DNA of 32,532 nucleotides, taken from NCBI GenBank assembly GCA_005880445.1, contig VBGJ01000028.1:1-32532 (forward strand), read 5' to 3'. This DNA comes from Chloroflexota bacterium (GTDB lineage Bacteria > Chloroflexota > Dormibacteria > Aeolococcales > Aeolococcaceae). The notes beneath the pieces are model-generated. The model did no database searches and was not told where the DNA came from. It saw only the letters and a program-made list of their open reading frames with translations. A program made the translations under genes and the position numbers. Of this stretch, positions 1 through 7,546 are shown piece by piece (the first letter of the stretch is position 1; every line of letters starts with the position of its first letter).

Positions 1-256
1 GGGTCTGCGCGCGGTACACCTCCAGCAGGGTCCGGAGCTTGCGTTGCTTGCGCGCATCCACGGCCTCCTCGGGGAGACCGAACGACGTGCCTCGTCGGGC
101 CTTGACCTCGACGAGGACCAGCGTTTCGCCGTCCTCGGCCACGATGTCGATCTGGCCCAGCCGCGTGCGCCAGTCGCGGGCGAGGATGCGAAACCCCTGC
201 CCCTCGAGGTGACGCAGCGCCGCGACCTCGCCCGCGTGTCCCACCCGCTCGCGCAT
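1..256 (-). CDS. yraN: YraN/UPF0102 family endonuclease-like protein (3' end cut by window)
   Basis: The reverse strand encodes 85 residues before the window ends. They match the N-terminal part of the UPF0102 (YraN) family, which has a Holliday-junction-resolvase-like nuclease fold but an unclear function. Visible family marks are GHAGEVAALRHLEGQGF near the start, then LGQIDIVAEDG, then LVLVEVKARR and FGLPEEAVDARK. The Asp in QID and the E-x-K of VEVKAR are the expected metal-site residues. ATG at 256 places the family N-terminus sensibly. An in-frame GTG at 295, only 4 nt after the rplS stop, would add 13 proline-rich residues and is the alternative start. It is the last visible gene of the rplS/trmD cluster. 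No rnhB lies between rplS and it. Confidence 0.88.
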   Translation of the reverse strand, partial: MRERVGHAGEVAALRHLEGQGFRILARDWRTRLGQIDIVAEDGETLVLVEVKARRGTSFGLPEEAVDARKQRKLRTLLEVYRAQT

Positions 257-299
257 CGGTCGCGCCGGCGGAAGCGGCTCCGGGGCGCGCTGCACGACG

Positions 300-857
300 T
301 TACCCGCCGTCCTCGCGTTCGGCGGCCTCGGCGGCAAGCTCCGCCTCCGACCGACCCGTCTCGCCGGCCGTGTCCGCGTCTTCCACAGCCTCTGGCTCAA
401 CCGCCGGTGGCTCCTCGTCCGGCGCGAGCTCGGGCTCGGCCAGCGCCGCCTCCTCAGCGGCGGCCTCCGCGTCGTCGGTTCGCAACAGCACCATGTCCGG
501 CCCGCCGACCGGGCTTCTCCGCTCGCGGATCCGGGCGCGCCGGCCCACCTTCTCGCGGAGATAGAAGAGCTTGGCGCGGCGCACCTGCCCATGCCGCAGC
601 ACATCGATGCGGTCGATGCGCGGCGAGTGCACCAGAAACGTGCGCTCCACTCCGACACCGTGCGACATGCGGCGCACGGTGAACCGTGTGTGCAGCCCCG
701 TCTTCCCCCGAACCGCGATCACCACTCCCTCGAACACCTGGATCCGCTCGCGCGTGCCCTCGACGACCTTGACGTGCACGCGTACGGTGTCGCCTGGGCG
801 CAGCACGGGGACCTCGCGCTTCTCCTGCTCACGTGCGAGCAGATCGATGACATTCAT
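300..857 (-). CDS. rplS: 50S ribosomal protein L19 with long acidic C-terminal tail
   Basis: This encodes bL19, at the 30S-50S interface. The conserved core fills residues 1-115: [47 protein letters not shown] and [19 protein letters not shown]. The family is usually about 115 residues, whereas this protein is 185. The extra 65-70 residues are rich in Ala and Glu with many Asp and almost no Lys, so they are probably disordered and acidic. The ATG overlaps the trmD stop as ATGA, which suggests coupled translation. rimM-trmD-rplS is the standard order. The core assignment is certain; any role for the tail is unknown. Confidence 0.97.
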   Translation of the reverse strand: MNVIDLLAREQEKREVPVLRPGDTVRVHVKVVEGTRERIQVFEGVVIAVRGKTGLHTRFTVRRMSHGVGVERTFLVHSPRIDRIDVLRHGQVRRAKLFYLREKVGRRARIRERRSPVGGPDMVLLRTDDAEAAAEEAALAEPELAPDEEPPAVEPEAVEDADTAGETGRSEAELAAEAAEREDGG

Positions 858-1561
858 TCCTTCTCTCCGGCTTTTCGACTCGACCGTAACAGATCAGGGC
901 GGACCCGTCTCGTGCGGTGCTCGCCTTCGCGGACTCGCCAGGCTTCGATCTGCGCATGGTCTCCGCCGCGCAGCACCGGCGGCACGTCGTGGCCTTCGAA
1001 CGATGCCGGACGCGTGTACAGCGGCGCCTCGAAGCCGCCGCGCGCGCCCTGCGAGAACGTCTCGCCGATCAGCGACTCCGGTGAACCGACCACGCCGTCG
1101 ACCAACCGGGCCGTCGCTTCGAAGATCAGCATGGCGGCGACCTCGCCGCCGCTCAGAACGAAGTCGCCAACCGAGAGCTCCTCGCCGATCTCGTCGCGAG
1201 CACGCGCATCGACTCCTTGATAACGGCCGCACACGAGCAGAAGCGAGTCCTCGTGCGCGAGCTCGCGCGCGACGTCGTGCGTGAATGTTCGCCCCTGCGG
1301 CGACAGCAGGATCGAACGCACACGCGGGTCCGTCTCACGAACGGTTCGCACCGCGCGAACCAACGGTTCTGGCTTGAGCACCATGCCCGCGCCGCCGCCG
1401 AACGGCTCGTCGTCGACCTGCCGGTGCCGCTCCTGCGCCCAATCTCGCAGGTCGTGCACGTGCAGCGAAATGAGCTCTGCGTCGAGCGCCCGTCCCACGA
1501 CGCCGGCTCCGAGCGGGCCGGGAAACAGCGACGGAAAGATGGTGAGCACGTGGAAGCGCAT
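854..1561 (-). CDS. trmD: tRNA (guanine-N1-)-methyltransferase TrmD
   Basis: TrmD makes m1G37 in tRNAs using S-adenosylmethionine and prevents +1 frameshifting. Visible family motifs are the N-terminal [26 protein letters not shown], the trefoil-knot loop [10 protein letters not shown] and GDFVLSGGE, followed by a C-terminal domain with PLYTRP and RGGDH. The knot motif has RYQG where many homologues have RYEG. I chose ATG at 1561 because it gives the family's usual MR-start and overlaps the rimM stop as TGATG. A GTG codon directly before it (1564) is also possible. The 235-residue length is slightly short but the protein looks complete. It is followed by rplS with an ATGA overlap. Confidence 0.96.
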   Translation of the reverse strand: MRFHVLTIFPSLFPGPLGAGVVGRALDAELISLHVHDLRDWAQERHRQVDDEPFGGGAGMVLKPEPLVRAVRTVRETDPRVRSILLSPQGRTFTHDVARELAHEDSLLLVCGRYQGVDARARDEIGEELSVGDFVLSGGEVAAMLIFEATARLVDGVVGSPESLIGETFSQGARGGFEAPLYTRPASFEGHDVPPVLRGGDHAQIEAWRVREGEHRTRRVRPDLLRSSRKAGEKE

Positions 1562-2085
1562 CACGCCGCATCCTCGGGCACCGGTGCCAGTGTGATCGTG
1601 CCCGCCGGGATGTCAACGTGCCGCACGAACTCACGCACCATCGGAAATCTGCGCTCACCGGCCGCGGATTCGATCACCACGACATCCGCCGCACGCGCCG
1701 GTTCGACGTCGCGCACCGTGCCGAGCTCGTCCCCGTCAGGAGTGACGGCGCGCAGTCCGATGAGCTGCCAGACGAACCACTCACCGCTTCCGAGCTCTCG
1801 TGCTTCGTCGCCGCTGACGCACAGATACGCGCCGCGAAGCGCAGCGGCGTCCACGACTGTGTTGACTCCCTGGAATGCGAGCAGCACCGTGCCGTCGCCA
1901 CCGTCTCGGGAGGAGCGCACCACGAGTTGCGCCCCGCTGCGCTCCACCCGCAGGCGGAGACCGCTGCGGAACCGTCGTGCGTCGCCCCCGAGCATCTCGG
2001 CGCGCACCTCGCCCTTCACCCCGTGCACACGCCGCACGTGCGCGGCGCGCAGGCTGGCTGGCGAGGCGGGAGCAGGCTGTGTCAC
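1561..2085 (-). CDS. rimM: 16S rRNA processing protein RimM
   Basis: RimM helps mature the 30S head and binds ribosomal protein S19. The 174-residue protein has the family layout. An N-terminal barrel carries RRVHGVKGEVRAEML and ALRGAYLCV. A PRC-barrel follows with GEWFVWQLIGLRAV, DGDELGTVRDV and the closing FPMVREFVRHVD. The GTG start overlaps the khpA stop as GTGA. Its position between khpA and trmD is the common bacterial arrangement and supports the call. Confidence 0.95.
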   Translation of the reverse strand: MTQPAPASPASLRAAHVRRVHGVKGEVRAEMLGGDARRFRSGLRLRVERSGAQLVVRSSRDGGDGTVLLAFQGVNTVVDAAALRGAYLCVSGDEARELGSGEWFVWQLIGLRAVTPDGDELGTVRDVEPARAADVVVIESAAGERRFPMVREFVRHVDIPAGTITLAPVPEDAA

Positions 2086-2327
2086 GCGCGATCTTTCAAC
2101 TCCACTTGGACACGCTCGTGATGGCGCAGTCCTGCGGCGCGAACCACCGCGCGGATGGCTTCGACATTGCGACCGTTCTTGCCGATGATCTTGCCCATGT
2201 CCTCGTCGGCCACGTGCAGGCGCACGATGGTGCTCCGCCCCCGCGGCTGCGACTGCACCTCGATCGCCTCCTTGTTGCTGACGATGCGCTCGGCGATGAA
2301 GTGCGTGAGATCCACGTAGTCGGTCAC
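2082..2327 (-). CDS. khpA: KH-domain RNA-binding protein KhpA (YlqC)
   Basis: This is an 81-residue single KH-domain protein. The GxxG RNA-contact loop is visible as [17 protein letters not shown], preceded by the strand [12 protein letters not shown]. The family (KhpA/YlqC) binds small and messenger RNAs and, in Firmicutes, acts with KhpB in cell elongation. GTG at 2327 overlaps the rpsP TGA by 4 nt, and the gene ends in a GTGA overlap with rimM. This position between rpsP and rimM is typical. Confidence 0.95.
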   Translation of the reverse strand: MTDYVDLTHFIAERIVSNKEAIEVQSQPRGRSTIVRLHVADEDMGKIIGKNGRNVEAIRAVVRAAGLRHHERVQVELKDRA

Positions 2328-2770
2328 GGTTCCTCCTCCTCCGCCACGGCCCCGGCCGCAGGTTCGTCTTCTGTTGCCGGGGGCTGCTCTTCCGCTGGCG
2401 CGGGCTCTGCCGCCGCCGCGGGTTCTGCCGCCGCCGCGATCTCGGCCACCGGTGGCGTCGCAGGCGCGCTCACCGGCGCTGCCTCCTCTTGCCGCGCGGG
2501 CTTCGGAGCTCGCTGCACGCGTGGCGGTGCTGCGAGGATTCCCTGCTGCACGAGCAGATCGCGTGCACTGTCACTGGGCCGCGCGCCGCGACGCATCCAC
2601 ACCCGCACCTTGTCCTCGTCGATGCGAACGACCGCAGGATCCGGGAGCGGATCGTAGAAGCCGATCGCCTCGATGAACCTGCCGTCACGCGGGCTCCGCG
2701 AGTCCGCCACCACCAGTCGGTACACAGGCCGCTTCGTCGTGCCCATGCGCTTCAGCCGGATCTTGACCAC
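2324..2770 (-). CDS. rpsP: 30S ribosomal protein S16 with Ala/Pro/Glu-rich C-terminal extension
   Basis: bS16 is recognised from [38 protein letters not shown] and the segment around [17 protein letters not shown] start it at GTG 2770 because a strong AAGGAG lies 5 nt upstream and the family begins with this sequence. A longer open frame reaches back into ffh but has no S16 character. The protein is 148 residues against the usual 80-90. The last 55-60 residues are almost only Ala, Pro and Glu and end in a run of Glu. Actinobacterial S16 proteins often have such tails. A GTGA overlap couples it to khpA. Confidence 0.96.
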   Translation of the reverse strand: MVKIRLKRMGTTKRPVYRLVVADSRSPRDGRFIEAIGFYDPLPDPAVVRIDEDKVRVWMRRGARPSDSARDLLVQQGILAAPPRVQRAPKPARQEEAAPVSAPATPPVAEIAAAAEPAAAAEPAPAEEQPPATEDEPAAGAVAEEEEP

Positions 2771-2810
2771 ATGCTCTCCTTGTATCGCCGTTGATTCGTA
2801 CGTGTGAGTG

Positions 2811-4187
2811 TCACCCGATGCCCAACTGTGTCGTGTCGAGCCCTTTGAGCTGCCGCAGCATTCGCGCCTTGCCGCGCATCCCCTTGCCGGGCTTGCCACC
2901 AAGGGCCTTGAACACGGTCTGCATCTGGTCGAAGCCCTTGAGCAAGCGGTTGACATCGGCGAGCGTGGTGCCACTGCCGGCGGCGATGCGCTTGCGTCGC
3001 GATCCCTTGATCACCTCGGGATGGCGGCGCTCCTGCGGCGTCATGGACAGCACGATCGCCTCCATGCGCCCGATGTCTTGCTCCGACGGCAGCGAGTTTC
3101 CCGCCTGCTGCATCAGCTTGCGACCGCCCGGCATCATACCGAGCACGTTCTCGATGGGCCCCAGATTGCGCACCTGGCGCAGCTGGTCGACGAAGTCGTC
3201 CATGGTGAGCCGGCCCGCGAATGAGCGCTCCATGAGCTCCTGTGCCTGCTTCTCGGACACGTGCTCCTGTGCCCGCTCCACCAGCGTGAGCACATCGCCC
3301 ATGCCCAGAATCCGTGACGCCATGCGATCCGGCGCAAACGGTTCCAGGTCGGACAGCTTCTCGCCGGTGCCGGAGTACATGATCGGCTTGCCGATCGTCT
3401 CGCGCATGGAGAGCGCGGCACCACCGCGTGCGTCGCCGTCGAGCTTGGTGAGGATGACTCCGTCCACGCCGACCGCATCCTCGAAGCCGCGGCCAACGTT
3501 GACCGCCTCTTGCCCCGTCATCGAGTCGACGACGAGCACGGTGTCGTTCACCCGGACGGTCTGACGAATCCGTTTGAGCTCCTCGAGTAGCGCGTCGTCC
3601 ATCTGCAGGCGGCCTGCGGTGTCGATGATGACGACGTCGCAGTTGAGCTTTCGCGCCTCGTCGAGGCTCCGCTTGCAGAGCTGCGGCACATTGGCCTTGC
3701 CGTCGGGCGACACGACGGGCGTGTTGATGTCGCGGCCAAGCTTCTCCAGCTGCTGGACGGCGGCCGGCCGGCGCACGTCGGCGGCGACCAGCAGCGGGCG
3801 ATGCCCGTCGCGCCGCACCGCCACGGCCAGCTTCGCTGCGGTCGTCGTCTTCCCGCTTCCCTGCAGCCCCACGAGCATGATCACCGTGGGAGGCTGCGGC
3901 GCGTATGTGATCTTGCGCAGCTCGCCGCCCAGGAGCGCGGTGAGCTCCTCGGCGACGATCTTGACGATCTGCTGCCCCGGCGTCAGCGACTCGAGCACAT
4001 CGCTCCCGACGGCGCGCTCACGAACCCGGTCGACGAAGGCGCGCGCCACGCGGAAATTGACGTCGGCCTCCAGCAGCGCGACTCGCACCTCGCGAAGCCC
4101 AGCCTCCACGTCCTCCTTGCTCAGGCGACCGCGCCCGCTGAACCGTCGCAGCGCGGTGGTCAGGCGGTCGGTGAGGGAATCGAACAT
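2811..4187 (-). CDS. ffh: Signal recognition particle GTPase Ffh
   Basis: Ffh (SRP54) binds signal sequences on translating ribosomes and delivers them to FtsY at the membrane. In the 458-residue protein the N domain (residues 1-90) is followed by the G domain. The G domain has [10 protein letters not shown] (107-116), [23 protein letters not shown] and [11 protein letters not shown]. The methionine-rich M domain follows with LGMMPGG, an arginine-rich SRP-RNA segment ([12 protein letters not shown]) and the final [13 protein letters not shown] at 4187 lies 1 nt after the ylxM stop and fits the family N-terminus. Upstream in-frame codons belong to another frame of ylxM. Confidence 0.97.
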   Translation of the reverse strand: MFDSLTDRLTTALRRFSGRGRLSKEDVEAGLREVRVALLEADVNFRVARAFVDRVRERAVGSDVLESLTPGQQIVKIVAEELTALLGGELRKITYAPQPPTVIMLVGLQGSGKTTTAAKLAVAVRRDGHRPLLVAADVRRPAAVQQLEKLGRDINTPVVSPDGKANVPQLCKRSLDEARKLNCDVVIIDTAGRLQMDDALLEELKRIRQTVRVNDTVLVVDSMTGQEAVNVGRGFEDAVGVDGVILTKLDGDARGGAALSMRETIGKPIMYSGTGEKLSDLEPFAPDRMASRILGMGDVLTLVERAQEHVSEKQAQELMERSFAGRLTMDDFVDQLRQVRNLGPIENVLGMMPGGRKLMQQAGNSLPSEQDIGRMEAIVLSMTPQERRHPEVIKGSRRKRIAAGSGTTLADVNRLLKGFDQMQTVFKALGGKPGKGMRGKARMLRQLKGLDTTQLGIG

Positions 4188-4188
4188 G

Positions 4189-4506
4189 TCAGCGGCTCGC
4201 CGTGAACCGCAGACGTGCGAGGAGCTCGGCTTCGATCGCATCGCGACGACGCAGCTCGGCTTCGTGGCCGAGACGCTCCTCAAATCGTGTGAGCTGCGCC
4301 GTGGCCCTGCGCACCAGGTCGTGCGCGGCGCTTCGCGTGCACCCGAAGCGCTCGGCGATCTCGCTGTACGACCAGTCCTCGTCCAGGTGAAGCCGGCAGG
4401 CCTCGCGCTGATGCGCGGTGAGCAGCGGGCCGTAGACGTCGAGCAGGCGCTGGTGTCGCGGGCGGCCACTTGGCGCGTGAGTCCAAAGAGAAGCTGTCAA
4501 GGTCAA
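4189..4506 (-). CDS. ylxM: YlxM/p13-like helix-turn-helix protein
   Basis: This small protein of about 100 residues resembles sigma-factor region 4. YlxM proteins sit between ftsY and ffh and are thought to modulate SRP function. The diagnostic stretches are RLLDVYGPLLTAHQREACRL, EDWSYSEIAERFGCTRSAAHD and LVRRATAQL. There is no ATG or GTG at the right place. TTG at 4506 or TTG at 4500 must start it, and the latter has AAGG 8 nt upstream. The MFS gene ends 20 nt upstream and a TAGAAT hexamer (4516-4521) lies in the gap, so a private promoter is possible now that ylxM-ffh is separated from ftsY. Confidence 0.82.
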   Translation of the reverse strand: MTLTASLWTHAPSGRPRHQRLLDVYGPLLTAHQREACRLHLDEDWSYSEIAERFGCTRSAAHDLVRRATAQLTRFEERLGHEAELRRRDAIEAELLARLRFTASR

Positions 4507-4526
4507 GGCCTTGACATTCTACCCTC

Positions 4527-5846
4527 TCACGCGGCGATAACCTCGACGGCGGCCTCCGACACCGTGACACGACGACGTCCCGGTATCAGCGCGGCGGCCA
4601 GGGCACCCACCGCGACCACGATGCTCCCGACGGTGATCGCCGGCACCACCCCCGCGACGAACGCGTGGCTGGAGGTGTATCCGCCGCTGTGGGCGAAGAT
4701 CGACGCGAGCACGGCCACGCCGAGCACACCGCCCAGCTCGCGAATCGCATTGTTGGCGCCCGAAGCCTTGCCCTCGTTCTCCCGGCGCACCGAGCTCAGC
4801 ACGAGGTTCGCCACCGGCGCGAAGAAGAGTCCCATGCCGATGCCGCTCAGGACGAACGGGATGACCAGGGAGCTGTACGGCGTCGTCGCGGTGGTGACCT
4901 GGGCGATCCAGAAGAGACCGGCGGCCTGGAGCGCGAGCCCGAGCGCCAGCAAGGTGCGTCCGGAGATCCGATCCGAGAGCGCACCGGCGGTCGGCGCGAC
5001 CAGAAGCGGCATCGCCGTCCACGGAAGGATGCGCATACCCGCGCCCAGCGGCGACAACCCCTGCACCGTCTGGAAAAACTGTGCCAGCAGGAACACCGAC
5101 CCGAACATGCCGAAGAACATCAACATCGATGCAACATTCGCCCCGCTGAACGTGCGGTTGCGGAAGAAGCGCATCGGCAGCATCGGCGCACGTGCACGGA
5201 ATTCGTACGTGACGAAGATGGCAAGAACGAGCACGCCCGCGGCGAGGCTGGACAAGATCTCCGGGCTCGTCCACCCCTGCGAGTTGGCGCGCACCAGGCC
5301 CCACACGACGGCGAAGAGCCCAGCGCTGGCGAGTGCAAGTCCGGCGAGGTCGAGGTGGCGATCCGGTCCACGGCTCTCGGTCAGGCGCACCCTTGCCAGC
5401 GGCGCAAGCGCAAGGCCGATGGGGACATTGAGCCAGAAGATGAGCGCGAGCCCGCGTCGCTCTGGGCGAACGGCCGCGCTCAGCAGCGTGAGCGTCAGCG
5501 GCGTGACCATGGCCGCCCCCGCCCCCTGAACCGCCCGGGCCGCGATCAGCCAGGTTGCGCTCGGCGCCAGCGCGGCCGCGGCCGACCCGAGGCTGAACAC
5601 GGCAAGGCCGAGTGTGAAGATGCGCCGGCGGCCGAACCGATCACCTAGGGCGGCCCCGGTCAGGAGCAGCACGGCGAAGGTGAGCGTGTACGCGTTCACC
5701 GTCCACTCGAGCTGCTGCAGGTCGGCGTGGAGGTCGCGCCGGATCACGGGAAGGGCGGTGGTCACGACCAGGTTGTCGAGCGTGACCATGAACAACGCCA
5801 CCGCGGTGATGAGGAAGGTCCACGTGGTCCGTGCTCTCGCTGTCAT
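4527..5846 (-). CDS. DHA2-type MFS drug/proton antiporter lacking the motif-C helix region
   Basis: This 439-residue multi-span membrane protein belongs to the EmrB/QacA (DHA2) branch of the major facilitator superfamily. It shows the family's LDNLVVTTALPVI, EWTVNAYTLTFAVLLLTG and GDRFGRRRIF (motif A), and RAVQGAGAAMVTP. After RPERRGLAL the sequence jumps directly to IFWLNVPIG, at about residue 135. In relatives these pieces are separated by about 30 residues containing the GxxxGPxxGG motif C of helix 5. The protein therefore appears to lack that helix by an in-frame deletion, and its transport activity is doubtful. A strong AAGGAGG lies 6 nt before the ATG. The tetR gene and an operator-like dyad lie upstream. 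Confidence 0.85.
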   Translation of the reverse strand: MTARARTTWTFLITAVALFMVTLDNLVVTTALPVIRRDLHADLQQLEWTVNAYTLTFAVLLLTGAALGDRFGRRRIFTLGLAVFSLGSAAAALAPSATWLIAARAVQGAGAAMVTPLTLTLLSAAVRPERRGLALIFWLNVPIGLALAPLARVRLTESRGPDRHLDLAGLALASAGLFAVVWGLVRANSQGWTSPEILSSLAAGVLVLAIFVTYEFRARAPMLPMRFFRNRTFSGANVASMLMFFGMFGSVFLLAQFFQTVQGLSPLGAGMRILPWTAMPLLVAPTAGALSDRISGRTLLALGLALQAAGLFWIAQVTTATTPYSSLVIPFVLSGIGMGLFFAPVANLVLSSVRRENEGKASGANNAIRELGGVLGVAVLASIFAHSGGYTSSHAFVAGVVPAITVGSIVVAVGALAAALIPGRRRVTVSEAAVEVIAA

Positions 5847-5888
5847 GGTTGTCCTCCTTGCGCCTGGTTTCGACTGGTGCCGTCTTCT

Positions 5889-5908
5889 CTTAGTGATTAC
5901 TCACTCAC
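5889..5908. promoter_or_regulatory. Candidate TetR operator upstream of the MFS gene
   Basis: A dyad with core GTGATTACTCAC lies 43 bp before the MFS start codon. It matches the dyad in front of tetR at 16 of 20 positions, with one mismatch in the 12-bp core. Two copies, one at each gene of the pair, are what an autoregulating TetR repressor would need. That the neighbouring TetR protein binds here is inference. Confidence 0.7.
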
Positions 5909-5935
5909 TTCGCGGCTTAAATTTTTTTCGACGGG

Positions 5936-6496
5936 CTATGCGTCGCTCGCGCAGCCGACGATGAGCTCCGACGCCCAGCGCTGCGGCTTGGTGAACTGCC
6001 CCATCATCGCCAGCACGTTCAACAGCATTCCGTTGGCGAAAAACCGGCTCACCTGAGCCGCGTCGGCGCCGCTGAGCCGTCGCACCAGATCCCACAGACC
6101 GCCGAACCCCGTCGCCATCAGCTCCCGGATCTCGGGGTCGTCGCACGCCGCGTATCCTTGCAGCTGCGCTCGAACCCGGTCGTGGTCCGCCTCGATCATC
6201 TGCCGGTAGGCATCTCCCATCGCGGTCAGCGCGGCGTCGCCGGACAGACCACCAGCGGCGCGCGTGAACGCCGCCGCGATCTCTTCGTAGCAGCGATCGA
6301 TGCTCGCCAGCACCAGCTCACGCTTCGTGCCGAACAGCCGGAACACGTATGGCTGGGAGATGCCGGCACGCCGCGCGATCTCCTCGGTCGACGCCGCCTC
6401 GTACCCGTGCTCGGCGAAAACGCCGATGGCTGCGCGAAGGATCTGCTCGCGCCGCTCGGCGGCGGTCAGGCGCTCGGCGGTCAGCGTGGGTGGCAT
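5936..6496 (-). CDS. TetR family transcriptional regulator
   Basis: This 186-residue protein has a typical TetR N-terminal DNA-binding domain at residues 12-60: RREQILRAAIGVFAEHGYEA, then STEEIARRAGISQPYVFRLF and GTKRELVLASID. The rest is an all-helical ligand-binding domain of ordinary length. It is encoded 89 nt upstream of the MFS exporter on the same strand, and matching dyads precede both genes. It is therefore most simply the local repressor, released by an exporter substrate. The ligand cannot be told from sequence. The pair interrupts the usual ftsY-ylxM-ffh order. Confidence 0.92.
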   Translation of the reverse strand: MPPTLTAERLTAAERREQILRAAIGVFAEHGYEAASTEEIARRAGISQPYVFRLFGTKRELVLASIDRCYEEIAAAFTRAAGGLSGDAALTAMGDAYRQMIEADHDRVRAQLQGYAACDDPEIRELMATGFGGLWDLVRRLSGADAAQVSRFFANGMLLNVLAMMGQFTKPQRWASELIVGCASDA

Positions 6497-6506
6497 CGCC
6501 TGTCGA

Positions 6507-6535
6507 ATGTTAGTGAGTACTCACCAACTTGTCAA
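6507..6535 (-). promoter_or_regulatory. tetR promoter with operator dyad in the spacer
   Basis: On the minus strand TTGACA (6530-6535) and TAACAT (6507-6512) are 17 bp apart, ending 10 nt before the tetR ATG. The 12-bp perfect palindrome GTGAGTACTCAC (6513-6524) fills most of the spacer. It extends to a 20-bp dyad (6509-6528) with one mismatched pair. A repressor bound there would block RNA polymerase directly. The ftsY stop codon lies inside the -35 hexamer, so the cassette promoter abuts the upstream gene with no spare DNA. Confidence 0.8.
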
Positions 6536-7530
6536 GCACCCGCACCCGGCTCTCCGGGGCTAACCGCCTCCTCCTCACCCTCGACGCCGAACAGGGCGTC
6601 CAGGTACGCCTCAGGATCGAAGACGTTGAGGTCATCGATGTCCTCGCCCAGGCCGACGAGCTTCACCGGCACCCCAAGCTCCTCCTCGATGGCGATGACG
6701 GTCCCGGCGCGGGCGGTGCCGTCGAGCTTCGTCACCACCAGGCCGGTGAGCTGCAGCACCTCATGAAAGGCGCGCGCCTGGTTGCCAGCGTTCATGCCTG
6801 TCGTCGCGTCGAGCACGAGGAGGGTCTCGTGCGGTGCCTCCGGGATGATCCGCTGCACGACGCGGCGCACTTTCGCCAGCTCGGCCATCAGGTTCGCCTT
6901 CGTGTGCAGCCGGCCCGCCGTGTCCACCAGCACACAGTCCGCCCGGCGGGCGATCGCCGCTTGGACCGCGTCGTAGGCGACCGCGCCGGGATCACCTCCC
7001 GGTTGATGCGCGACGAACTCACTCTCTGCGCGGTCGGCCCAGATCCGCATCTGGTCGATGGCGGCGGCGCGATACGTGTCGGCGGCCGCGATGATCGGTG
7101 TTCGGCCTTCCTCTCGCAATCGATACGCCATCTTTCCCACGGTGGTCGTCTTGCCGCTACCGTTGACTCCCACGACGAGCACCACGCTCGGGAACGCATC
7201 GAGGTGCAGCGCGCGATCACGCTGCTCCAACATCGCCAGCATCTCTGCATGCAGCGCGGCCACTGCGGCGCCGGCATCGCGGATGTGCTCAGCCCGAGCG
7301 CGCTCGCGCAATGCTGCAACGAGGCGCTCCGACGTCGCCACGCCGCAGTCGGCGGTGATTAGGACCTCCAGCAGGTCGTCGTAGAACGCATCGTCGAGCG
7401 ACCGACCCAAACCGATGGCGCCGCGCACACCGGAGCCGAAGCTGCCGGTCGCGCGTCCCATGCGTCGCGACATGCGCCGCCACCACGCCTTCCTGCGCGG
7501 TGCCGCTACGACCTCGGCGTCTTCGGGCAT
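6532..7530 (-). CDS. ftsY: SRP receptor FtsY
   Basis: FtsY is the membrane-associated SRP receptor GTPase that pairs with Ffh. The 332-residue protein has a short basic N-terminus (RRKAWWRRMSRRMGR) and an NG domain. The NG domain shows GVNGSGKTTT (121-130), ADTYRAAAIDQ (150-160), VDTAGRLHTKAN (202-213), DATTGMNAGNQA and TKLDGTARAG (267-276). The long acidic A domain of E. coli FtsY is absent, as in many Gram-positives. ATG at 7530, 16 nt after the smc stop, is preferred. An in-frame extension would run into smc. No good Shine-Dalgarno precedes it. Confidence 0.96.
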   Translation of the reverse strand: MPEDAEVVAAPRRKAWWRRMSRRMGRATGSFGSGVRGAIGLGRSLDDAFYDDLLEVLITADCGVATSERLVAALRERARAEHIRDAGAAVAALHAEMLAMLEQRDRALHLDAFPSVVLVVGVNGSGKTTTVGKMAYRLREEGRTPIIAAADTYRAAAIDQMRIWADRAESEFVAHQPGGDPGAVAYDAVQAAIARRADCVLVDTAGRLHTKANLMAELAKVRRVVQRIIPEAPHETLLVLDATTGMNAGNQARAFHEVLQLTGLVVTKLDGTARAGTVIAIEEELGVPVKLVGLGEDIDDLNVFDPEAYLDALFGVEGEEEAVSPGEPGAGA

Positions 7531-7546
7531 CGGGCGGTGGGCGCCG

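Noticed and set aside
2771-2974. Longer N-terminus for S16
   Set aside because: It overlaps ffh and lacks family similarity, while GTG 2770 has a strong AAGGAG.
4495-4500. TTGACA at the ylxM start as a promoter -35
   Set aside because: The hexamer 17 bp downstream is CGCGCC, so there is no -10 box; the bases more likely encode the start region.
3574-5529. A 651-codon plus-strand open frame opposite ffh, ylxM and the MFS gene
   Set aside because: It is antisense to three well-supported genes, is Ser/Arg/Ala-rich, has no domain match and is what GC-rich DNA produces by chance.
5911-5935. AT-rich tract after tetR as an attachment site or insertion scar
   Set aside because: No direct repeats, integrase or transposase flank it; it is only a short A/T run near a promoter.
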